DNA of 6,013 nt from Actinomycetes bacterium (GTDB lineage: Bacteria > Actinomycetota > Actinomycetes > Actinomycetales > Beutenbergiaceae), in the NCBI GenBank assembly GCA_021793935.1, contig JAJYRV010000136.1:1-6013 (forward strand), given 5' to 3'. The notes under the pieces are model-generated. The model was not told the origin of the DNA. It did no database searches and saw only the letters and a list, made by a program, of their open reading frames with translations. Positions 1 through 6,013 of the stretch are shown here, piece by piece. Position numbers and translations under genes: made by a program. Numbering within the stretch: the first letter of the stretch is position 1; every line of letters starts with the position of its first letter.

Positions 1-1
1 G

Positions 2-2521
2 ATGAATAACACTGAAGAACCGAACGAATCGGAAACCGCCTCGACCGAGGCGAACCAACCGGCACGTCGGCGGTCTCGCCGTGCGACGCGGCCCGTGATG
101 GCGCCCGACGCGGTGGAAACCGCAGAATCTGCGGCGGATTCCGCTGCGCCCGCCACGGAGGCCCCTGCCGCCAAGGCAACTAAGGGGAAGAGGGCAGAAC
201 AGGCGGAAAAACCAGCGGAAAAACCGGAGCCCGCGCCCGCCCGCACGGGGCGGGGCAACGCGAACGCGTCGAAGAACAAGGAGCTCGACATCCTCGCCGA
301 GCTCGGTGAGGAAGAACCGGCGAAGACGAAGGAACCTGCGGCAAAAGGAGACTTGAGCCTCGACGATCTCGTCCTGCCCGAACGTGAGGGCGGCAGCCGG
401 AAGAAATCCACTGCGGAGAAGACGGCCAAGGAAGAACCGGCGGAACAGGATGATTCGCCGCGGCTGCCCGCAACGGCCCTGCTGTTCCAGGCGCCAGAAA
501 TAACTCCCCGGAGCAGGAGAAGCAAGCCCGCTCCGGAAGACGAATCGGTGGAACCCAAGGGCGGGGAAGAAAAGCCTGACCCAGCTCCGAAGAAGCGGCC
601 GAAATCGCAGGAACCGGACCAGGAGGCTGAGCAGGACGCCAAGCCTGATGCCGGTGAGGACGACGAATCGGACCAGCCGCGTCGCCGTCGCCGCCGCGGC
701 GGTCGCGGCCGCCGCCGAGGGGGCCAAGGGGGCCAGCAGGGCGGGGAGGGAACCGCCGGGTCCGGAACCGCAGGTGCGGGCGAGAAGACCCCGAGTGGCA
801 AGAGCACCGACAAGAAGAACGAGAAGAGCGCCAAGCCGGAACCGGAGAAGGAGTCGGCGAAGGACGAGGATGAGGCGAACGGTGAGGAAGGCTCGAGTTC
901 GCGCCGTCGTCGCCGCCGCAGCCGCCCCGACTCCGGGCAGGCCGCCCGCGACCAGGTCACCCCGCTGAAGGGCTCCACCCGCTTGGAGGCGAAGCGGCAG
1001 CGCCGCCGGGAAGGGCGGGATGCCCGTCGCCGCCGCACGATCATCACGGAGGCCGAATTCCTCGCCCGCCGTGAATCGGTGGAACGCAAGATGTACGTCC
1101 GTGAAGGGGCCGGCCGCACCCAGATCGTCGTGCTCGAGGACGATGTCCTCGTCGAGCATTACGTCGCGCAGAAGAGCCAGACCTCGATGGTCGGGAACGT
1201 CTACCTCGGGCGGGTGCAGAACGTGCTCCCGTCGATGGAAGCCGCGTTCGTCGACATCGGCCGCGGCCGCAACGCCGTGCTGTACGCCGGGGAAGTGAAC
1301 TGGGACGCCGCCGGGCTCGAAGGTCAACCGCGCCGGATCGAGCAGGCACTCAAATCGGGCGATTTCGTGCTCGTGCAGGTGACGAAGGATCCGATCGGAA
1401 CCAAGGGGGCCCGGCTCACCGCGCAGGTCACCCTCGCGGGCCGGTTCCTCGTGCTCGTGCCGAACGGGTCGATGACCGGGATCTCCCGCAAACTCCCCGA
1501 GAGTGAACGCAACCGGCTCAAGAAGCTCCTCAAGGACCTCGTTCCCGAGGGCCAGGGCGTCATCGTGCGTACCGCCGCGGAAGGGGCGAGCGAGGAGCAG
1601 CTCAAACGGGACATCGACCGGCTCACCTCCCAGTGGGCGGAGATCGAGAAGAAGCAGGCGAAGGGCACCTCCTCGCCGGTGCTGCTCAAGGGCGAACCTG
1701 AACTCGCCACCCGGGTCGTGCGCGACATCTTCAACGAGGACTTCTCCGAACTCGTCATCTCCGGCGAAACCGCGTGGAAGACGCTGTCGGAGTACGTCAA
1801 CTCCGTCGCCTCCGACCTCGCCGACCGCATGACGAAGTGGACGAAGAAGCAGGACGTGTTCGCCGCCCACCGGATCGATGAGCAGCTCACCAAGGGCACC
1901 GACCGCAAGGTGTACCTGCCCTCCGGGGGCTCCCTCGTCATCGACCGCACCGAGGCGATGACCGTCGTCGACGTCAACACGGGCAAATACACCGGATCCG
2001 GGGGCACCCTGGAAGAGACGGTGACGAAGAACAACCTCGAAGCCGCCGAGGAGATCGTGCGCCAACTGCGCCTGCGCGACATCGGCGGCATCATCGTCAT
2101 CGACTTCATCGACATGGTGCTGGAATCCAACCGCGAACTCGTGCTGCGCCGGCTCGTGGAATGTCTCGGCCGGGACCGCACCCGCCACCAGGTCGCCGAA
2201 GTGACCTCCCTCGGCCTCGTGCAGATGACCCGGAAACGGGTCGGGCAGGGGCTCGTGGAGGCCTTCTCCACCCCGTGTGAGTGCTGCAACGGCCGCGGGT
2301 TCATCGTCCACAACGACCCGGTCGGGGAGAAGAAGGACACCCCGGCCAAGGAGACGGCGAAGAAGGAGGCCCCGGAAGAAGAAGCCGAGGACGACCCCCA
2401 GCGCGAACAACTCAAGGCGACGCTCCAAGCGATCGCAGCAGCGGCGTCGTCGGCCCATGAGGAAGACGAAACGGGCGGGAAGGAAGCAGGCGAAACCGCC
2501 GAGAAGCCCGACCCCGCCTGA
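2..2521 (+). CDS. rne: Ribonuclease E (RNase E/G family), actinobacterial form with a central catalytic core
   Basis: Endoribonuclease that cuts single-stranded RNA in mRNA decay and rRNA/tRNA maturation, and scaffolds a degradosome. Residues 1 to about 360 are low-complexity, rich in E, K, P, A and R, and probably disordered. They include Arg-rich islands at 227-239 (leading into a Gly/Gln-rich run to about 250), 301-306 and 327-345. The catalytic core follows from about 364: an S1 domain from about 396, the 5'-sensor pair R523-T524 (equivalent to E. coli R169-T170), and the metal-binding site with D657 and N659 in VVDVNTGK and D701 in IVIDFIDM (E. coli D303, N305, D346). The Zn-link is C759-E-C761-C762. 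The tail, about 770-839, is again acidic and Lys-rich. The long tails on both sides fit RNase E rather than RNase G. The ATG at position 2 gives a plausible N-terminus, but only one base precedes it, so no ribosome binding site can be seen and the true start could lie upstream. All key residues are intact. rplU follows after 123 bases, behind its own promoter. Confidence 0.95.
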   Translation: MNNTEEPNESETASTEANQPARRRSRRATRPVMAPDAVETAESAADSAAPATEAPAAKATKGKRAEQAEKPAEKPEPAPARTGRGNANASKNKELDILAELGEEEPAKTKEPAAKGDLSLDDLVLPEREGGSRKKSTAEKTAKEEPAEQDDSPRLPATALLFQAPEITPRSRRSKPAPEDESVEPKGGEEKPDPAPKKRPKSQEPDQEAEQDAKPDAGEDDESDQPRRRRRRGGRGRRRGGQGGQQGGEGTAGSGTAGAGEKTPSGKSTDKKNEKSAKPEPEKESAKDEDEANGEEGSSSRRRRRRSRPDSGQAARDQVTPLKGSTRLEAKRQRRREGRDARRRRTIITEAEFLARRESVERKMYVREGAGRTQIVVLEDDVLVEHYVAQKSQTSMVGNVYLGRVQNVLPSMEAAFVDIGRGRNAVLYAGEVNWDAAGLEGQPRRIEQALKSGDFVLVQVTKDPIGTKGARLTAQVTLAGRFLVLVPNGSMTGISRKLPESERNRLKKLLKDLVPEGQGVIVRTAAEGASEEQLKRDIDRLTSQWAEIEKKQAKGTSSPVLLKGEPELATRVVRDIFNEDFSELVISGETAWKTLSEYVNSVASDLADRMTKWTKKQDVFAAHRIDEQLTKGTDRKVYLPSGGSLVIDRTEAMTVVDVNTGKYTGSGGTLEETVTKNNLEAAEEIVRQLRLRDIGGIIVIDFIDMVLESNRELVLRRLVECLGRDRTRHQVAEVTSLGLVQMTRKRVGQGLVEAFSTPCECCNGRGFIVHNDPVGEKKDTPAKETAKKEAPEEEAEDDPQREQLKATLQAIAAAASSAHEEDETGGKEAGETAEKPDPA

Positions 2522-2530
2522 CGCGGGTTT
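2513..2530 (+). terminator. Weak terminator-like hairpin at the rne stop codon
   Basis: A 5-bp all-G/C stem (CCCGC at 2513-2517 with GCGGG at 2523-2527, loop CTGAC) spans the rne stop codon and is followed by only TTT. The same GCGGG arm can instead pair with CCCGC at 2548-2552 in a longer-range hairpin, extended by a C-G pair (2522/2553) and two weak pairs on the inner side. The stem is short and the U-tract poor, so termination here is probably partial at best. In GC-rich DNA such stems also arise by chance. Confidence 0.25.
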
Positions 2531-2556
2531 AGCGGTCTACGTCACAGCCCGCGCAT

Positions 2557-2585
2557 TTGATCTGGCGCATGGATTCGCGTAATCT
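2557..2585 (+). promoter_or_regulatory. Vegetative (sigma70/SigA-type) promoter for rplU-rpmA
   Basis: A -35-like TTGATC (2557-2562) lies exactly 17 bases upstream of a -10-like TAATCT (2580-2585). Both hexamers match the actinobacterial housekeeping consensus well and stand out as AT-rich in a GC-rich gap. Transcription would start near 2591-2593, giving a 5' leader of about 52 bases before rplU. The position, after the end of rne and before the ribosomal protein genes, is where an independent promoter would be expected. No experimental start site is available, so this is read from sequence only. Confidence 0.65.
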
Positions 2586-2595
2586 AAGACGTCGG

Positions 2596-2618
2596 TGCAC
2601 CGCGTATCGCGCTGTGCA
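2596..2618 (+). promoter_or_regulatory. Stem-loop in the rplU 5' leader
   Basis: TGCAC (2596-2600) pairs with GTGCA (2614-2618), and the adjoining CGCG (2601-2604) pairs with CGCG (2608-2611). This gives 9 base pairs with a TAT loop and a 2-base bulge (C2612, T2613). With the predicted start near 2592 the hairpin would sit almost at the 5' end of the transcript. The following 26 bases up to the ATG are purine- and A-rich and look unpaired. The hairpin may stabilise the messenger or take part in ribosomal-protein feedback; the role is inferred, the pairing is visible. Confidence 0.45.
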
Positions 2619-2644
2619 GTGTAAGTGAAGAAGTAACAACAGAG

Positions 2645-2965
2645 ATGAGCAAGAACGTGGTGTACGCGATCGTCAAGGCCGGCGGCCGACAGGAGAAGGT
2701 TTCCGTCGGCGACATCGTCGTTATGGACCGCATCTCCGGGCAGCCCGGCGACTCGGTAGACATGACTCCGGTGCTGCTCGTCGATGGAGACCAGATCACC
2801 TCCGGTGCCGATGACCTCGCGAAGGTCAAAGTCACCGCCGAGATCGTCCGCGATGAGCGCGGCAAGAAGATCCATGTCTTCAAGTACAAGAACAAGAGCC
2901 GTTACAACCGCTCCCAGGGTCACCGCCAGGACCTGACCCGGGTGAAGATCACCGGCATCAACTAA
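2645..2965 (+). CDS. rplU: 50S ribosomal protein L21 (bL21)
   Basis: Structural protein of the large ribosomal subunit that binds 23S rRNA. The 106-residue product carries the family signature throughout: [19 protein letters not shown] near the N-terminus, a central LLVDGD segment, the basic [16 protein letters not shown] stretch, and the closing TRVKITGI. Length is as expected (about 100-106). The start is slightly uncertain. The ATG at 2645 has only a weak purine-rich site (GAAGAAG, 2627-2633, about 11 bases upstream). In-frame GTG codons at 2657 and 2660 would give the shorter N-terminus, beginning at or just before VYAIV, seen in many relatives. The ATG is kept because the alternatives have no better ribosome binding site. 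The gene has its own promoter and leader hairpin and is followed after 26 bases by rpmA, with which it surely forms one transcript. Confidence 0.97.
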   Translation: MSKNVVYAIVKAGGRQEKVSVGDIVVMDRISGQPGDSVDMTPVLLVDGDQITSGADDLAKVKVTAEIVRDERGKKIHVFKYKNKSRYNRSQGHRQDLTRVKITGIN

Positions 2966-2991
2966 GACTTCCCAAGAAAGCAGGACTCACC

Positions 2992-3249
2992 ATGGCAAGC
3001 AAGAAGGGCGCCAGCTCCACCCGTAACGGCCGTGACTCCAATGCCCAGCGCCTCGGTGTGAAGCGGTTCGCGGGCCAGGATGTCAAGGCAGGGGAGATCC
3101 TCGTGCGCCAGCGCGGCACGAAGATCCACCCGGGCCGCGGCGTAGGCAAAGGCAGTGACGACACGCTGTTCGCGCTGTCGGCCGGCAACGTCCAGTTCGG
3201 TAACCGCCGAGGCCGCCGGGTCGTCGAGATCCTCACGGCTGACGCCTAA
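2992..3249 (+). CDS. rpmA: 50S ribosomal protein L27 (bL27)
   Basis: Large-subunit protein whose flexible N-terminus reaches the peptidyl-transferase centre and contacts tRNA ends. The 85-residue product shows the hallmark run [19 protein letters not shown] at residues 8-26, then [15 protein letters not shown] and [15 protein letters not shown]. Length is normal. The start is secure: AGGA at 2982-2985 lies 6 bases before the ATG, and residue 2 is the usual Ala. There is no cleavable N-terminal extension of the kind removed by the Prp protease in Firmicutes. Residue 3 is Ser where many families have His (MAHKK). Because this tail lies beside the tRNA CCA end, the change is worth noting, but L27 proteins vary here. 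The gene is co-transcribed with rplU and followed after 23 bases by a strong terminator. Confidence 0.97.
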   Translation: MASKKGASSTRNGRDSNAQRLGVKRFAGQDVKAGEILVRQRGTKIHPGRGVGKGSDDTLFALSAGNVQFGNRRGRRVVEILTADA

Positions 3250-3272
3250 GCGCAGATAACTTCACTTTTCAG

Positions 3273-3310
3273 GAGCGGAGCGGCGGATCGCCGTTCCGCT
3301 CTTGTGTTTT
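3273..3310 (+). terminator. Intrinsic (Rho-independent) terminator after rpmA
   Basis: A 13-bp stem pairs 3273-3285 with 3289-3301 around a GAT loop. Every pair is Watson-Crick except one G-U wobble (3280/3294). A T-rich tail (TTGTGTTTT, 3302-3310) follows immediately. This is the strongest secondary structure in the window and should end most rplU-rpmA transcription. It ends only 16 bases before the obgE start, leaving no room for a complete promoter between the two, so expression of obgE must come from read-through or a promoter further upstream. Confidence 0.88.
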
Positions 3311-3326
3311 CTCGAAAGGGCCCCGC

Positions 3327-4808
3327 ATGTCCACCTTCATCGACCGCGTCACGCTGCATGTTCGCGGCGGCAACGGGGGAAATGGGGCGGCCTCCATCCG
3401 CCGGGAGAAATTCAAACCGCTCGGCGGCCCCGACGGCGGCAACGGCGGGCATGGCGGTGACGTCACCCTCCGCGTGGATACCGGCATCACGACGCTGCTG
3501 GACTACCACTACGCTCCCCACCGCAAGGGGGAGGACGGCACCGCCGGGGCCGGGGATCTGCGCCACGGGAAGAACGGCGCCGATACGGTCCTGTACGTGC
3601 CGCTGGGCACGGTGGTGAAGGACCGGCGCGGGACGATCCTCGCCGACCTCGCCGAGCCCGGCGCTGAGTTCGTCGCCGCCCGGGGCGGCCGGGGCGGGCT
3701 GGGGAACGCGGCCCTCGCCTCCCCGAAACGGAAAGCCCCGGGTTTCGCGCTGCTCGGTGAGGACGGCGAGCAGGCGAGGCTGGTGCTGGAACTCAAGACC
3801 GTCGCCGATGTTGCCCTCATCGGCTTCCCCTCCGCGGGCAAATCCTCCCTCATCTCCGTGATCTCCGCCGCGAAACCGAAGATCGCTGACTATCCCTTCA
3901 CCACGCTCGTGCCCAACCTCGGGGTGGTGACGGCGGGCGACTACCGCTACACGGTTGCCGACGTTCCCGGGCTCATTCCGGGGGCGAGCGAGGGCAAGGG
4001 CCTCGGGCTGGAATTCCTGCGCCACATCGAACGGTGCGCCGTCCTCGTGCACGTGCTCGACTGCGCGACCCTGGAACCCGGGCGGGACCCGCTCACCGAC
4101 CTGGAAACCATCGAAGGCGAACTCGCCGCCTACTCCAGCGACCTCGACATCGAGGGCGGGCAGGTACCGCTCGCCCAGCGCCCCCGGCTCGTGGTGCTCA
4201 ACAAGGTCGACGTGCCCGAGGCGAAGGAACTCGCGGAATTCGTGCGCCCGGAGATCGAAGAGCGCGGCTGGCCGGTATTCGAAGTCTCGACGGCGAGCCG
4301 GGAGGGGCTACGCGAGCTCACCTTCGAGATGGGCCGGATCGTCGAGGAGGCACGAGCGAACGCCCCGGCGGCCGAGCCGGAGCGGGTCGTGCTGCGCCCC
4401 GCGCCCGTGGGCCGGGCGCGCACGGACGAATTCACCATCACGCGCAAGCAGCGCGATGGGCAGGAGTACTTCCACGTACAGGGGGATAAACCCGAGCGGT
4501 GGATCAAACAAACGAACTTCGAGAACGACGAAGCGGTCGGCTACCTCGCCGACCGGCTCGCGACCCTCGGGGTGGAAGAGGGGCTGTTCAAGGCCGGCGC
4601 CCTCGCCGGGGATGAGATCGTCATCGGCGATGTCATCTTCGATTGGGAACCGACCCTCGTCGGCGATTCCGGCCCCGGCCCCCGCGGCACCGATGCGCGG
4701 TTGGAGGAGCGGAGCCGGCCCACGCGGCAGGAGAAGCGTGAGGAATTCAAAGCGCGGATGGACGCGAAGGAAGCCGCGCGCCAGGAGCTGCGGATGGAAC
4801 GTGAATGA
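3327..4808 (+). CDS. obgE: GTPase Obg/ObgE (ribosome assembly, growth control)
   Basis: Essential large GTPase that binds the maturing 50S subunit and links assembly to the nucleotide state of the cell. Three domains are visible in 493 residues. The N-terminal Obg fold, about 1-160, has the glycine repeats [20 protein letters not shown] and RGGRGGLGN. The G domain, about 160-340, has G1 GFPSAGKSS at 166-174 (K172, S173), the switch I motif FTTL at 191-194, G3 DVPG at 212-215, G4 NKVD at 292-295 and G5 STAS at 321-324. The C-terminal OCT domain, about 362-442, runs from FTITR to VIFDWEP. A charged tail of about 48 residues follows, as is usual for the longer actinobacterial Obg proteins. The ATG is supported by GAAAGGG (3314-3320), 6 bases upstream. 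The gene lies behind the rpmA terminator, and its stop codon overlaps the proB start (ATGA), so the two are probably translationally coupled. All GTPase motifs are intact. Confidence 0.97.
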   Translation: MSTFIDRVTLHVRGGNGGNGAASIRREKFKPLGGPDGGNGGHGGDVTLRVDTGITTLLDYHYAPHRKGEDGTAGAGDLRHGKNGADTVLYVPLGTVVKDRRGTILADLAEPGAEFVAARGGRGGLGNAALASPKRKAPGFALLGEDGEQARLVLELKTVADVALIGFPSAGKSSLISVISAAKPKIADYPFTTLVPNLGVVTAGDYRYTVADVPGLIPGASEGKGLGLEFLRHIERCAVLVHVLDCATLEPGRDPLTDLETIEGELAAYSSDLDIEGGQVPLAQRPRLVVLNKVDVPEAKELAEFVRPEIEERGWPVFEVSTASREGLRELTFEMGRIVEEARANAPAAEPERVVLRPAPVGRARTDEFTITRKQRDGQEYFHVQGDKPERWIKQTNFENDEAVGYLADRLATLGVEEGLFKAGALAGDEIVIGDVIFDWEPTLVGDSGPGPRGTDARLEERSRPTRQEKREEFKARMDAKEAARQELRMERE

Positions 4809-5953
4809 GCCCGGCAGCAGTACTTTGCCGGGAGGACCTTGCGCGGATCGATCTCGCCAGGCGGGTGGTGGTGAAGATCGGCTCGTCCTCGTTGACCGAC
4901 GACGATGGGCGCCTCGACGCCCGCAAGCTCACCGCCCTCGTCAACGTCCTCGCGGCCCGGAGGGCGGCGGGCGGGGAAGTCGTCCTCGTCTCCTCCGGGG
5001 CGATCGCGGCGGCGCTCGCCGTGCTCGGACTGCCGGGCCGGCCGCGGGATCTGCCCACCGCGCAAGCGGCGGCCAGCGTCGGTCAGGGGCTGCTCATCGC
5101 CCAATACACCCGGGCCTTCGCCGCGCACGACATCACCGTCGGACAGGTGCTGCTCACGGTGGAGGACGTCACTCGCCGGTCGCATTACAAGAACGCCCAG
5201 CAGACCCTCACCCGGCTGCTCGCGCTCGGGGTGGTGCCGATCGTCAACGAGAACGACACCGTCGCCACCCACGAGATCCGTTTCGGCGATAACGACCGCC
5301 TCGCCGCGTTCGTCTCCCACCTCACCGGCGCTGACGCGCTCGTGCTCCTCACCGACGTCGACGCGCTCTACGACGCCCCGCCCTCCCGGCCGGGCGCGAA
5401 CCGGATCCCCCACGTGGAGGACCCGCGCGAGATCGCCGGAGTCGAAATTACGGCGCGGGGTTCAGCGGTGGGCACCGGGGGCATGGTCACGAAAGTCGAG
5501 GCGGCAGCGATGGCCGCCGCCGCGGGAGTGCCCGTCGTCCTCACCTCGGCGGAGAACGCCGCGAACGTCCTCGCGGCCAAGGACGTGGGCACGTGGTTCG
5601 CCCCCGCCCCGCGCCGGGTCGCCACCCGCCGGTTGTGGCTCGCGCACGCCGCGGGCATCCGCGGGCAGGTGCTCGTCGACGACGGCGCGGTGCGGGCGCT
5701 GAAGACCGGGAAGACCTCGCTGCTCGCCGCCGGGGTCACCGGCGTGCGCGGGGAATTCGAAGCCGGCGACCCGGTCGAGATCGCCGACGCCCGCGGCACG
5801 GTCATCGGCCGCGGCCTGGTCGCCTACTCCGCCACCGAACTTCCCGAACGCCTCGGTCTGACCAGCGCCGAACTGCGCACGCGCTTCGGGGACGGCCACG
5901 ACCGGGAGGTCATCCACCGCGATGACCTAGTGCTCACCCGCCGCCCGGGCTAG
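4805..5953 (+). CDS. proB: Glutamate 5-kinase (proline biosynthesis)
   Basis: Phosphorylates L-glutamate with ATP to give gamma-glutamyl phosphate, the first step of proline synthesis and normally inhibited by proline; cytosolic. The 382-residue product has an amino-acid-kinase domain (about 18-270) and a C-terminal PUA domain (about 274-365), the same layout as the 367-residue E. coli enzyme. Visible site residues, with E. coli equivalents: K24 in [10 protein letters not shown] (K10), S64 in VSSGAIA (S50), D151 in NENDTVAT (D137), N163 and D164 in FGDNDRL (N149, D150), and K230 in GTGGMVTK (K217). The HRDDLVL ending is also typical. The start codon overlaps the obgE stop (ATGA) and has only a weak GGA upstream, consistent with translation by ribosomes leaving obgE. 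proA, the partner that reduces the product, is not in the window; the DNA downstream instead looks like a convergent gene overlapping the last 27 bases. Confidence 0.97.
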   Translation: MSPAAVLCREDLARIDLARRVVVKIGSSSLTDDDGRLDARKLTALVNVLAARRAAGGEVVLVSSGAIAAALAVLGLPGRPRDLPTAQAAASVGQGLLIAQYTRAFAAHDITVGQVLLTVEDVTRRSHYKNAQQTLTRLLALGVVPIVNENDTVATHEIRFGDNDRLAAFVSHLTGADALVLLTDVDALYDAPPSRPGANRIPHVEDPREIAGVEITARGSAVGTGGMVTKVEAAAMAAAAGVPVVLTSAENAANVLAAKDVGTWFAPAPRRVATRRLWLAHAAGIRGQVLVDDGAVRALKTGKTSLLAAGVTGVRGEFEAGDPVEIADARGTVIGRGLVAYSATELPERLGLTSAELRTRFGDGHDREVIHRDDLVLTRRPG

Positions 5954-6013
5954 ACCCAGCGACCGCAGCACCTCGCGCACTCCGGCCTCCAAAGGGACGA
6001 AGGCGGAGACGTC
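5927..6013 (-). CDS. C-terminal fragment of a convergent gene, function unknown (partial)
   Basis: Reading leftwards from the window edge, one frame stays open for 28 codons and ends at TAG (complement of CTA, 5927-5929). It gives DVSAFVPLEAGVREVLRSLG and then LARAAGEH. About four fifths of the third positions are G or C, as in the real genes here, and the segment looks like an amphipathic helix, so I read it as a genuine protein end. The tail PLEAGVREVLRSLG loosely recalls the last helix of extended short-chain dehydrogenase/epimerase proteins (often written PLEEGLR), but 28 residues cannot establish this. The other two minus frames are also open for about 20 or more codons, which weakens the case. 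If real, it overlaps the end of proB tail to tail by 27 bases and is cut off by the window. Confidence 0.45.
   Translation of the reverse strand, partial: DVSAFVPLEAGVREVLRSLGLARAAGEH

Noticed and set aside
310..442. Direct repeat GGAAGAACCGGCG at 310-322 and 430-442
   Set aside because: Both copies encode Glu-Glu-Pro-Ala in the low-complexity tail of RNase E; this is compositional repetition, not a mobile or regulatory repeat.
1324..2415. A 363-codon open frame on the minus strand inside rne
   Set aside because: It is exactly opposite the conserved catalytic core of RNase E, its product is Ser/Arg-rich with no recognisable motif, and long antisense open frames are routine in GC-rich coding DNA.
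3233..3260. Possible obgE promoter with a -10-like GATAAC at 3255-3260
   Set aside because: The matching -35 position (TCACGG or CTCACG) is poor, and transcripts would run straight into the terminator hairpin a few bases later.
3246..4052. A 268-codon minus-strand open frame opposite the first half of obgE
   Set aside because: The composition mirrors the glycine-rich Obg fold on the other strand; its beginning and end match no start signal or family.
3955..5292. A 445-codon plus-strand open frame running through the obgE-proB junction
   Set aside because: It is out of frame with two well-conserved genes, its product is dominated by Arg, Ser, Pro and Gly, and it contains no domain-like sequence; it is a shadow of obgE and proB.
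4541..5413. A 290-codon minus-strand open frame across the end of obgE and the start of proB
   Set aside because: It lies opposite conserved codons of both genes and its Gly/Arg/Glu/Val-rich product has no recognisable fold.
5943..5950. Perfect palindrome GCCCGGGC at the end of proB
   Set aside because: It lies in coding sequence, has no loop or U-tract, and an 8-base all-G/C palindrome is expected by chance at this base composition.
1..6013. A mobile element, CRISPR array, defence system or novel gene cluster
   Set aside because: Every sizeable region is accounted for by well-conserved core genes; no transposase, repeat-spacer pattern, flanking inverted repeats, tRNA or base-composition break was seen.

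Overview
The window comes from a high-GC Gram-positive bacterium (Actinomycetota). The DNA is strongly GC-rich with G/C-dominated third codon positions. The gene order RNase E, L21, L27, Obg, glutamate 5-kinase is a familiar actinobacterial core block, and the RNase E has the actinobacterial layout: a central catalytic core with disordered charged tails on both sides. The sequence alone does not fix the genus; the order Micrococcales is a reasonable guess only.

Layout, all on the + strand except the last item: rne (2-2521), a 123-base gap with a good vegetative promoter and a short leader hairpin, rplU (2645-2965), rpmA (2992-3249), a 77-base gap holding a strong intrinsic terminator, obgE (3327-4808), and proB (4805-5953), which overlaps obgE by the 4-base ATGA junction. 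The last 60 bases beyond proB, plus its final 27 bases, read as the C-terminal end of a convergent minus-strand gene that enters from the right edge. Coding density is high, and no stretch above 300 bases lacks a gene.

Functionally this is an RNA-decay and ribosome-assembly block with a metabolic gene attached. RNase E processes rRNA and mRNA. L21 and L27 are 50S proteins, L27 reaching the peptidyl-transferase centre. Obg is the GTPase that acts in late 50S assembly and growth control. ProB is the first, feedback-inhibited enzyme of proline synthesis. The promoter ahead of rplU and the terminator after rpmA suggest a main short rplU-rpmA transcript. obgE-proB would then be expressed from read-through or from a promoter I cannot see.

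I found no mobile element, CRISPR array, tRNA, rRNA or defence gene. I also found no clear sign of a previously undescribed system. The best leads are regulatory or architectural: the 5'-proximal leader hairpin on rplU-rpmA, the rpmA/obgE terminator with no visible downstream promoter, short hydrophobic motifs inside the disordered N-terminus of RNase E, and the overlapping convergent gene end at the right edge.
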